This document shows, in pieces, positions 33,810-44,097 of a stretch of DNA of 64,000 bases; the stretch's first letter is position 1; each line of letters opens with the position of its first letter. The DNA comes from Nigrospora sphaerica. Its lineage: Eukaryota > Ascomycota > Sordariomycetes > Amphisphaeriales > Apiosporaceae. Both the position numbers and the translations under genes were made by a program. A model generated the notes under the pieces. That model searched no databases. It was not told the DNA's origin and worked only from the letters and a program-made list of their open reading frames with translations. The DNA lies in NCBI GenBank assembly GCA_018287875.1, contig JAGVVL010000001.1:8060001-8124000 (forward strand). Reading direction: 5' to 3'.

Positions 33810-35010
33810 TCACATTCTCCAGTGCCACCAGTCTAAGAGTAAATGTGATTTTCGAGCGCCCCTGGTCATGGTGCACTGCCATAGGGCCTTCTTGCTCGTA
33901 TGGAAACGGTTTAAGCCCCCCGAGCGTTGTCAACAAGACTGCGCCTCCCGTTGTTGCACCGCACGGAGCCGGGGGCTTGTCCTTGACCCTTGATGAGCTC
34001 GAAACCGGGCTCACCCTTTTTGGGATCTCAGTACATGGTAATCCAGTGCTTCCAGATTCCTTGGTCCTCTCGAAGCACTGAACAAAAAGCCTGACAACGA
34101 AACATTCTGGGACACAGCGCCGCCTGCCGACAACTCTGCGTCAACCCTCAAAACATCAGAAGGACCAGAATCGGACGGCCCCGGCACATATCCCGCACAC
34201 GAAACGTATCTCTCCCCTTCTTGGTTCGCCGAGTACCTAATTATGCCCGCATGTTTCTGCAGACCTTTGACATGATGGAATATCGAGCAACGCAGTCGAA
34301 CCCTGCAAGTCAGGAGAACTCACTGTCTCTAGCCGCCCACGACGCTCTGGGCAGTCATTCACGTGTTCTATCTTCCAGCAGCCGCCAGCTCGTTGTGTCC
34401 CTCATGAGAGTCTACCCACGCATGGTGAGATGGTCCAACAACATGCCATGTTATCTCCACCCTTTGGGCTGCGGCTTGGATCGGGTCGAGCGAGATGCCG
34501 AGACCGGGGACCGGCCGTCGTTGTCGCCGCTTGCTGCGTGTATAAGCATCGCCTCCTTTTTGTGGCGCGAAAGTATGGCTCGGAAGAGTGCCTATGGCAT
34601 ACCATTGAAAACGAGCGCAGAAACACCTTGGAGCAGGTATACCGGCCATGTTTACGACTTGTTGTTCTGTGATGCTGATCGATCCTCTCGCAGATGTGCT
34701 CATTCTCACCCGGGTGAGAAATTAGCGGCAATCCGGGCTATCGTAATCTATATAATTCCACGACCGGTCGTGTGTGATACGGGACACAGATGCAGCCACT
34801 GCGACCTGATGATGACAATGAAGGTACGTCAAAAATATCACTCTTGAACTACCGCCCCGCATAAGCACATCCGTCCAGCTATGGATCGTCCCCTGAACAT
34901 GTTGCCACTATAGAGACTATCGAAACATTCATGCCGGCTATATCCAGGCCCTACTATGCCATCGCACGAGAGAGATAGACATCCCAGTTGGGATGAATGG
35001 ATATCCCGCC
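33810..35010 (+). pseudogene. Decayed Zn(II)2Cys6 fungal transcription factor (relic)
   Basis: Pieces of a binuclear zinc-cluster regulator can be read in order in different frames. Around 33815-33850 one frame reads LQCHQSKSKCD, a C-x6-C half cluster. After one extra base in a T run (about 33848-33852) another frame reads ERPWSWCTAIGPSCSYG, the C-x6-C second half. The first Cys of the cluster and one Cys of the second C-x2-C pair are lost (Trp in place of Cys). Further on, 34221-34640 reads LVVSLMRVYPRM, ACISIASFLWRE and similar. 34700-34760 reads EKLAAIRAIVIYII and about 34980-35010 reads PSWDEWISRQQ. These resemble the middle region of fungal C6 regulators. Stops and frame changes separate the pieces and no intron set joins them. 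This is an inference from motif order. An unusual multi-exon gene is the alternative. Confidence 0.5.
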
Positions 35011-36096
35011 AGCAGACGAAGCCGAGCCAAGGGGGGGATTCAGTGGAAGACGCTTGGGGCTGCTGGTACGCCGACGCCGACGGGCTGAGTTTGGTACCGG
35101 TTGCTGTAAAGTCGTACCCATGAATTTATCTCTACGTCGGATTTTGTATCAGCAGCAAGCTCGTGATGAGTTCTCGGACCAAAAGGCCGGCCGCGTCGTG
35201 CGGGCTTGGGATGCTTTGGTGACCCAAGGCCCCTCTGCCCATAGAAGGCTTCTTCCGACTCGCTCGATTGTGTTGATGCTCGCAGAGACGCTCACACGCC
35301 CTATTCTGCATGTTTCACTTCTACTGATAACGCAAGAACGTGGGATTCTGGGTATTTGGTTGAGAGGGTTTGCTCAGTTGGCCATGGATTTTGGGATCAT
35401 GTCGCCCAACCAGGACGTGCATGGTATGGAGGTGAAGCACCTAAAGTATGCGTTAACGGTGTACTCGCCTTTCATTATGCCATTAAGCAGAGTATGCCGT
35501 CATGCATTCGCTAAACCGTAACCACCGAAGAATGCAGGCAAATTTTCGCGGAACCCGTCAGTCCATTCACATCGTGACTTATTTATTACCTACCTCTCAC
35601 CCGAGTACGTGATTTTATCTACCACCGTCTCCGGCTGTAGAGGAAGAGAAATCCCCTCATAGCTAAGCCGGCCGTTGATCTGATACGAAGTATTCGACTC
35701 GTTCCGTCATCCATCTCATCACTCTTGTCCGACCGCAAGGTAAGTCGACCTAGAAACCTGCTGGGGTGGAAACAGAAATCGTGCATGTCCACCGGCATCC
35801 CCGCCATCTTCTTTGAGTCCACGCGCTTCTTTGCTCCCATGGTGCTCGGACTCACTCGGATGGCGGAAATCAACGTCGCCCTCTCGCCAAATTTTTTTCA
35901 TACCTTAGCTGAGCCGCCTCTTACCCGTGGTGGATGCAGACGCTTTGGCCTGGGCCACAATCTTCTCCTCGCTTTTACCTTCGCATGCCTGTCTACCCTC
36001 TCACGGCGCTTGATTCCTTCTCCCCCTCCCTGCCTTTTCCTCGTGCCTAGGTAGAAACCCACACGCGAACGAAACCCCCTTTCCTCGTCGTGAGCT
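35011..36096. other. Intergenic region upstream of RING/ankyrin gene
   Basis: Contains an ORF of 174 codons (34997-35521) overlapping the end of the relic above, with no recognised product. The last 200 bases are CT-rich and probably the leader of the next gene. Confidence 0.5.
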
Positions 36097-36879
36097 ATGT
36101 CCGCCTCCAGCTGCAAAGTTTGCAACGACCCGCTTCTGTTTGAAGTCGGGGACGAGGACGACGAGGGCGCTACGCAGCAGGTGCCCGACGACCTGGAGCT
36201 GGCGTGCGGATGCCACTTCCACTGGCAATGCCTCCTTGACCAGTCGTCGGACCTGGCCATCTCGCTCAAGTGCCCGGCGTGCCAGGGCCAGATCGCCAAC
36301 AACCCGGCTGGCCCGTCGGTGACCAACCCGTTCCTGCACGCGGCCCCCAGCGTGGGCATCCTCGCCCGGTACACCAGCGAGGGCGGCGTGCAGGACAACT
36401 ATGACATCCTGCCGTTCGTCACCGAGGAGGCCTACCTGGCGGCCAACCCGGAGGCGCGGCCGGCCCGCGCGTTCCACGTCATGTGCAGCGAGGGCGACGT
36501 CGACGGCATCGTCGAGCTCCTCGGGGACGCCGAGCAGGGCGGCCCCGAGACGCCCACCCTGGGCGCGCCGCAGCTGCTGCGGTACCAGGACCCGCTGGCC
36601 GGCAACAAGAGCGGCCTGCACCTGGCCGTCGAGAAGGGTCAGGACGAGGTCGTCTGGCTGCTGCTGTGGCTGGCCTCGCCCCTGCGGACCGAGGCCTTCC
36701 CCGAAACGGCTGTGGCGGCGGCGCAAGCCATGGGGCTGCAGCGCCCCCACACGGCGCCCCAGGACGACGTGCGGGCGCTGCGCGACGACCAGGACCGGAC
36801 GGCCGAGGCCGTCGCCGCCGCCATGGGTGGTCACTGGGCGGCCGCCGTCGAGGCTCACGTCCTGCGTCCGGGGGCCTAG
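36097..36879 (+). CDS. RING-type zinc finger plus ankyrin-like protein
   Basis: Single exon, 260 residues. The N-terminus has a RING-like set of ligands: C6-x2-C9, then CGCHFHWQC (C37/C39, H40/H42, C45), then C59-P-A-C62. The spacing fits a compact RING-H2-type or RING-variant finger, which would bind an E2 enzyme and act as a ubiquitin ligase. Two ankyrin-like stretches follow (FHVMCSEGDVDGIVELLGD near 128-147, and NKSGLHLAVEKGQDEVVWLLLWL near 169-191). These could recruit a partner or substrate. The exact ligand set in the middle is ambiguous, so ligase activity is inferred. A 308-codon antisense ORF over the same segment is a GC-composition shadow. Confidence 0.83.
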   Translation: MSASSCKVCNDPLLFEVGDEDDEGATQQVPDDLELACGCHFHWQCLLDQSSDLAISLKCPACQGQIANNPAGPSVTNPFLHAAPSVGILARYTSEGGVQDNYDILPFVTEEAYLAANPEARPARAFHVMCSEGDVDGIVELLGDAEQGGPETPTLGAPQLLRYQDPLAGNKSGLHLAVEKGQDEVVWLLLWLASPLRTEAFPETAVAAAQAMGLQRPHTAPQDDVRALRDDQDRTAEAVAAAMGGHWAAAVEAHVLRPGA

Positions 36880-39800
36880 AAGACGGGAGCTTGGTGGCGG
36901 TCTAGGTACGGAGATACTCGGGTCCATGCCCCAAGATGCACGGAAGGCATGGATAGGTGCGCGGCCGATGGGGACCTCTCACAAAAGAGCCACGCCCCTA
37001 GGCAGTATGCATTACGCAGCAAGTAGTCATCCATATACATGATACCTTGGGCCTGCCGCGTCTCTCCCCCGACCCAAGCGACGGGTCTTAAATTCTCTGA
37101 CATCGGACCAATTCCCCAATTCAGCACAAGGGCGGGATAAAGCGCTGTGGGCAGGCCGCCCGTCAAGACCGAGAGGGGCCATGCCGCGCCCTCCCTCCCC
37201 CTCCCCCCCTTCCCAGCCGGAGAACTCACGGGTCCGAGGATCCAGTCAGCCGGTCAAGGACGAGGAACGGATGCAGGGGGTTCAAGGAAAGTGACGGGAG
37301 GCGGAGAGGGACCGATGAAGGAGGCCCGGCGCCCCATCCGCTTTGGCCGTTGACCTGTACCTTGGGCGCTCTTTTTTTGGTTCAGTCGGCTTCCCGTCCC
37401 CACCCACCACGAGCATTTGGGGAAGGTCGCCCTCTCTCACCTTCCAGGTCGAGATGATGGCCGAACGCGCAGCTCGCAGAGCCGGCGCCGTCACATGGCG
37501 TCGGCTGCAGGTAGCGAGATAGAAAAACCAGCTTCCACCTCCAGCCATGCGACGAGTTACACTTGGCACCCCCTCCCGAGTAACATGCTTCAGATGCGAT
37601 GCGCGGTTGCGCAAAGCGCCCCCGTCGCTTCGCACTCGCTTGCTCGGTCTCTTTCTTGGCGTGACTCGTACCCGTGCGAGTTTCCCGTACCCTCTTCATG
37701 GCGGGTATACCGTACCCTCCTCCTCTCTGGGGCTACTATACAAGTTGGGCCCGAGGAGATTGAGAGAGGCAGAGGGAGAGAGAATCACGTCCGTCAAGGC
37801 CGGCCGTTCCCCGGCCGGTCGGCAAGGGCGGGGTTTCCCAAAAGAGGAAAATGCGTTCCCAACAAGGCGAGCCACGGGGCCCAAAACCTGGACCGCATGC
37901 GCGTCTGGTACGGGTCGATGCGGGCCACCGGGGAATTGTCGTCTGAAGTCTGTCTTTGGTTCTTTTCTTTTTTCCGCGCCCATGTCGTGCGCGCCCGACG
38001 GGTGGGTTTTGGTGAGTCCGTACTTGCAAGTCCTGCCGGTTTTCTATTTGGTCGTTCCGAGCAGCGAGTTCCGACACATCCAAGGTAAGCTGCAGGCGAT
38101 AGATCTCTTTTGCCCCGGTCGGTTTTCACCATTCATCCACTACATCTCATCGTCGACGGGGGTAGCGCCCGCTTGGCCCGCCGGTCGGGCCCGCGAATTG
38201 GCCCTTGCCCACGTGCAAGAGGGAGCGCAGTCCAAACTCCCGTACGCATAAGGCGGCAGGCAAACAAGGGGAGAGAGCGCGCTAAGAAAGCAGGTACCTA
38301 CCACTAACAAAAACGCATGGATCTCAGTTGTTTATATTAGGATGGGCGACGGACCCAGCCAAACGTGGGATGCTAAAATAGAATGAAAGACGCTTAAAAA
38401 GAAAGGGCACCCGTAAATACCAATCCTTCGGCGCCGGGGCTCTGGGTCTGCGCCTCTGCCGGAACGGTACAAATTATTTAAGGAATCAAGTACCTAACGT
38501 GGACTGAGCGCACGAACAGGTTACCAACCCCATCGACTACTGCTAATTCGCGCTTTGACCCAGGGGACCAGCAAAGCCTACGCTATGCCTCGTTCTTCCC
38601 CCCCCGCCGCCATTCCCACCTGCACCCCCCTCCTGCCGCTCTCGTGCTTACCGTCCAGTTGAGGATGAGCACTTATCGTGGGTTCCCATGTTGCAGGCCG
38701 CCCCCCCGCCCCCTCTTGTTCGCGTCCCGGTCCTCCTCCTCGTGCCGTCGTCCCCCGCCCATGGGAATCATGTACTTGGTAGATTCTCCCGGGCAGCCAG
38801 GCGCGTTCACACCTTTCCGGCTCTGCACGAGGGAAGTTGCAACCACGACAGGATCGGAGCCGCCCCGCCGTCGCACAGCCGCCACTTGGCAGCAGACAAT
38901 CCCCTCCCTGGGTGGGGGAGGAGGAGGAGGAGCACGATGCAGACCTGATAACCATGTATGTACGCACCTCTGTTCAGAAGAGGCACCGGAGATATGTGAG
39001 ACGCGGCAGCTCAGATAGGTGTGTACCCTAGTGCATACGCATGGAAGGGAAGGTAAGGTACCTAGGTACTTAGGTATTGTATATTCACTGCCACCCGCAG
39101 AACACCACCACGGCCGGACCGGCACCGAGCCAGTGACAACCACACCCCCTCATTCCTTCGCCTTCAGCCCGGGGGGATGGGAGGGGTTGCTGAAGTTTGT
39201 GACCACCGAAAAGCTGCAAGGGGCGCCGACAGTTCCCGGAAAAAGGAAAACCTGCCCTCGCGCCGCACACGGTATGAGCATGCCAATAGGTGGGGCTGCA
39301 CTGAACGAGACTCGAGCCCTGGCCGCCTCGTGGCGAAGCCGCTGCATTTTCCGCCCGGGCTATTCGTAGCCTAAATTAAGGCGTTTCGGGAGGGGGGGAG
39401 GGATGGGTAGTGAGGGGTGAACGAACGTCGATCGAGTGCGGCTGTTCTGAGTAGGTAAGCATGTCTGGTACTGATACCTCGGTACCTATAGGTGGGTAGG
39501 TGCGCGATGTCATTGGTGATGGTGTCCCCCATTCAGTGTGTAGGTTGTATGCCCCGCGCGGCCACCCCCCCATCCATCTCCTTCCCCCCTGCTGCCCATC
39601 ACACACCCACCAGAGGCTGGACGACACTGCTTACATAAACCCCCGGGAAGTAAAAGAAGTAGAGAACAAGAGACGACGATGACACGGCGATGGTAAGGGG
39701 CGACGCAGGCAACGCGTTTATCGGATACCAGCGAGGGTGCCGGCACAGGGCTTCGGCAGACCAGGGACGGGAGGACCACGGCATGTCTGTCTCTTGCGCT

Positions 39801-41668
39801 ACTCCTCCTCGGCTGGATGTAACTTCGCTGTGACAAGGCAGCCAGCAGGTTTTTTTTCCCTGGGGGGTGTTTACCCGACTGTCACGGCGAAGCGGTGAGC
39901 CGGTGCACCCATGCGAGCTTCGCCTTCCCCCCCCGACCATCGACTCTCGCCTCCACCCGTCGTCGCCCGTGGCCAAGAGAAAAACATTCCGGCTCTGCTG
40001 GGTGGGTGTGCGCTTGTGTGCGAACGGTAGCATCCGGACGGGCTTGAATGATTTATCCCGCGCGGGCAAACCGCACACACACACACACGCGCGCGCGCGC
40101 ATATACACACATATATATGCACATACAGCAAGGCACGGTACGCCAAGGAGGGCCAGACGGGAAGCCAGATGAAAATTCAGGCACCCCGGCCGCTCGTCAA
40201 CGCAGATAAGAACTTGAACTCCGAGATCCAACCCGAAGAGAAGGAAACCGCCACCCGCTCGCCCCCCCTTCCCCCGGGCCCCGCCATACGTGATATCGTG
40301 TGACACTTGCAGCAGGTGCGCACACCACCTACATAGGTAGATAGTATAGATCCAAGTACTCCGCAGTAACATACAGGTCTTCTGTTCCCGTCCTTTCCCA
40401 TAGGTGCCCTGTCCCTTCCTCGGCTGTCTCTAGTCTATACGCACATAGCCGCCCTCTCGAAGGCAAGGCGTGCCGGAACGAACAAAGTCCCCTTCTGCAT
40501 CACCCCCTCCGACTTGTCACCACTCCCCCCTCCCCCTCCCGCGTGCCCAACCCCGTGTTTGGGATAACGCCTGCGCACCCCTTCCCCTCCTCCCCTCTTA
40601 CGGGATTAAAGTACGAGGCCGGGAGGCTTGCGGGGTAAGGAGATTTGCTCCAGCGTTCATGTGGCGGGTTAACGCACGCACACAAAGAACATCGTGGAAG
40701 TCCGGATGGGGAATGGCTTGCTACATTAGTCTCGGTTCGCGTTACCTCGGCGGGGGTGGCAGAAGCTTCAGCCCCGTCCGCCTCGGGGAGGCGGCGTCCG
40801 ATCACCCTTCAGCCTCGGACCACGTGGGGAACGAGTCGAGGGCATGAAGGGGGCCGTGCCAAAGAGAGATAAAAAAAGCGATGCCGGCTGCCAGGGAACA
40901 CCTAGCGGGCCCAAGTGGCTGGGAGCCTTTTGGGGGGGACCACGAGCGGTGCTTTCGATAAGTTCGAGTCAGGCATGGCGGGTCGAATAGTCTTGGGCGA
41001 TCACATTGCGGGCTGCGTGCAGATTGGCTTCAGATGGTGAGAATTGATTGGCCGAGTGCAAAATCGCACTCGGCCGACGACCGTTGTAATCGGCGTCCGG
41101 GGTTTTGATAAGTGTACATGGTAATAACGGCCCAGCCTCGCGACCGGGGCCGCAAAAGGAACGAATAAGTAGGTAAGGTAAGTTGAGGGTATGTGGGGTG
41201 TTGGTGCAGACTTGGGGGGGGGTATGGTAGGCCGTTAAATCATCTGGTATATACAAGGAAAAGAAAAGAACCCGTCCGATCCCAGCCCCAAAAAATCATC
41301 CGAACTCCGAGTGATGTGTGATCAAGTAGATAGGGAACGTAGGAAACAAAAATGTACCGGGGAGATTGGCCCAACGGCGCCAAAGGGCAGAACAGGTAAA
41401 GGGATTGAAGCGGCCAAGTGGCGCGGAAGATCGATCGTGCGGCGAAGCTTTCCCGGGGAGGGGGGGTAAATGAGCAAAATACAGGCGAGAGAAGAAAAAA
41501 AAAGGATCAGTCGCGAATGCAGTGCTCTTCTTCCGATAACGATTGCTCAGGGTATCGTGAAAACGCCAGTACTGTGCTGAGTCGGCCGTGATTCGTGTAA
41601 TACAAAAGAGGACAAGTGTTCCCGCCTAAAACAGGCGGGTGTAATAATGTAGAAGGGTTGGTGCCGTC
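36880..41668. other. 4.8-kb gene-free convergent region
   Basis: No ORF here resembles a known protein, although several exceed 200 codons because of high GC. It contains G/C-rich homopolymer runs, TACCTA-type motifs (39053-39076, 39480-39500, 40327-40345) and an alternating purine-pyrimidine tract at about 40074-40122. It may hold long 3' UTRs or non-coding transcripts, but I see no direct sign of them. Confidence 0.55.
40074..40122. repeat. Alternating (CA)n(CG)n(TA)n tract
   Basis: A near-perfect alternating pyrimidine-purine run: cacacaca units, then cgcgcgcgcg, then atatacacacatatatatgcaca. Such tracts can adopt Z-DNA or cruciform-like forms. It is intergenic. Confidence 0.85.
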
Positions 41669-44076
41669 TCAGGCTGCCCGAACAGTCGGGGGCCGGAAGA
41701 CGGCGGCAGTAAGAAAGATCTCGCCGCTATCGGGGGTCGGCAAGTTCTTGGTGGGAGGCGAAGGCGCCAACGGGGTCGGTGGCTGCGCCTTATCGTGAAG
41801 CTTCTTGATCGGGGACGATGGCCGGGCCTTGTCGGTGTTCTTGTCCATGCTCTTTTCCGCGGCCTTGTCGGCAGGCTTCTTGGCGACCAAGGTGGTGGTG
41901 GTGGGGGCAGGGGCAGCAGGGACAGGGGCGGCTTTGGCGACAGCGCCAAGGAGTTCCTGGCTCCTGGCACGGTGTACTTCCTTCTCGCTCTCTTCGGCCA
42001 TGGTGGGCGGCGACACGGCCGGCTCCGGCGTCTCGGCGCTCAGCTTGGTGAACTCGCTCTCCACGTCGGCGAGCAGCGCGTACACATCGCTGTCGGCGTA
42101 GATGCGGATGCTTTCCATCCGCTTTAGGGCGGCGTCCGAGTCCTCGCCGTCAGAAGCGGCGTCATCCTCCTCGAGGGGAACCTCGGGAATGGCCGAAGGC
42201 ACGCGAGCGACAACGCGCTGCGGCGAGGAAGCCGGCGACTGCGGGTACAAGAAGGTGCCCGTCTTGTTGGGGCTTCGAGGCGGCGTGGAGAGCTCGGATG
42301 CGCCGAGGCGCGGGCGAGCCGGCGCCTGGGACGGCGAATGCGACTCGGTAGGGCTGTTCGCTCGCGACGTCGGCTGCATCGCCATGGTTGCGGCCGCGGC
42401 CACGTGCTCAAGCAGTTTCTGGCGGACACGGGTACGCCGGTTCTCGGCGTGCTCGAGCTTCGTTACCCAGTCGTCAATCGAGGCGTCCAGTTCGGCGAGC
42501 GCCTCCTCCTGCTTCAGCATCGACTCGTAGCTGAATTTGGCTGTGCGGGGAGAGCGGAGAAATTGACATATGCGGGAATGAAGGTTGCGGCGGCCGGCCC
42601 GCAGCGACGTGTAGGTGCGCCGCAGGTAGTCGGTACGCTCGTCGAGGTGTCGCAGTTCCTGGAACCCGGTCAGCCTGCTGCTTGCGTGATGTGTCAGTGA
42701 AGGCATGTACCGACCTTGGAAAGGCCCTCAACGTCGTCCTTCTTGAGGACCTCGAACCTCTGAGCCTGACCCAGGGCCTGCTTGTGCAGGTAGGAAGCTT
42801 CCGACTGGTCCAGCGTCTTCGCCGCATCGCGGGGCCGCCAGCCCTGAGGCAGCGTTTCAAACGCACGACGCTCGATGCTCTGTTTCCGCTTCAGCTCGAC
42901 GCTGCGAGGTCCGCCCACCGGCGTACCGTCGCTCCTCTTCCGCGGCCGACCGCGTTCCATGATGCTGCCCGTGTCCGAGTGGCTTCGGCTATGGGATGCG
43001 GGGGGGTTGCTCCGCGGGGGCATCTCGGGTTCGGCCTTGGCTGCGGCATCGGTGCTGCCGGACTGCCAGGTGGTTTGAGGGGCCGAGACAGCGGCCCTCT
43101 CCCAAGGCATGGGCGACTGGCGGGATTCCGTGGGAGCGGACATGGGCGTGGCCATCGTCGAGCTCGTAGCAGCGGAACTCGGAGTCGGGACATAGGTGGA
43201 AGCCGACATGGGGGTGTAGGGAGTTCGGGCCTTGGGCGAACATTCTCCGTTCCGGCTCGGGTGACTTTGAGATTCCGAGGCGGCGGTCCCGGATCGAAGG
43301 CGCGACAAGGACATCTTTCGGGCGAGCCCCGGCAGGGCGCTGCTGTGAGTGGGAATTACAAGAGGCGCCAGGCTCTTGGGTGAAAGGGGTTGTTTCGAAG
43401 ACGAGTTGCCAGACTTGGCCGGCTCAGCCGACGAGTCCGATGCCACAGTCTCGCTGCGGCTAAGAAGAGAGCGAGAGGCGGCAAAGGGCTGCCGCCACGA
43501 GTTGACAGGCGAGCTGGCCGACCGCTCGTGCAAAGGGGGGCGGCCCGGGATAGTAGCTGCTTTGTTGTCAGGACGCCATCTGGGGACGATGGGGGTTGCG
43601 GACCTCGCCGACTTACGAGAATCCATGGCGACCTCATGTACCGTCGTCATGGGGCCGAGTTCAGGCACGCTGACCTTCCTCCTCCGGGTGAGGTTGTGCT
43701 CCTTGATCCTTAGCCGCAGGCCGTTGCACTTGTCGGCACTCTCCGTCTTCTCCGCCTCGTCGATGGGCTGGCCGAGTCCAGCGGCCATGGGTTCCGGTTC
43801 GGGCTGCTTGGCCGCCGCCGACGAGGACGGAAACAGCTGGTACTTCCTCGCCTCGGGTTGATACATCCTCCACGCGAAGGGCTTCTTCTCGTCCGAAGGG
43901 CTGACGGCGGAAGTTACAGACGATACGAGCTGTGCGAAGACAATGTGGTAAGCGAAAGGGTCCGGTGTGAGCCGGGTGGAGGACCAAGAGTGGGAGGCTA
44001 TTACCGAGTCGGTCGAGGGCTGCTGCCGGGATATATAACTTCTGAGGCTGCCGTGGTCGCCATTGGAATTGACCAT
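41669..44076 (-). CDS. Uds1 (Up-regulated During Septation) domain protein
   Basis: Minus-strand exons 44076-42715 and 42658-41669, giving 783 residues if the long first exon is unbroken. The region joined by the 56-nt intron (QALGQAQRFEVLKKDDVEGLSK, then ELRHLDERTDYLRRTYTSLRAGR) matches the helical Uds1 domain of filamentous fungal proteins linked to septation. The rest is long disordered Ser/Pro/Ala-rich sequence with many possible kinase sites (SP, TP, RS). A second intron is possible at 44004-43930 (GTAATA..CACAG, 75 nt, a multiple of three and free of stops), which would shorten the protein to 758. Translation could also begin at the ATG at 44097. The likely role is at septa or polarised cortex, by family only. 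Confidence 0.82.
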
Positions 44077-44097
44077 GCAAGTGACAATGTGTGCCAT

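Noticed and set aside
34997..35521. 174-codon ORF at the end of the transcription-factor relic
   Set aside because: It is in a different frame from the PSWDEWI motif and matches nothing I know. It is probably part of the decayed DNA.
36001..36927. 308-codon minus-strand ORF opposite the RING/ankyrin gene
   Set aside because: Same composition effect. The plus strand has ordered Cys/His ligands and ankyrin-like repeats, while the minus strand has no domain.
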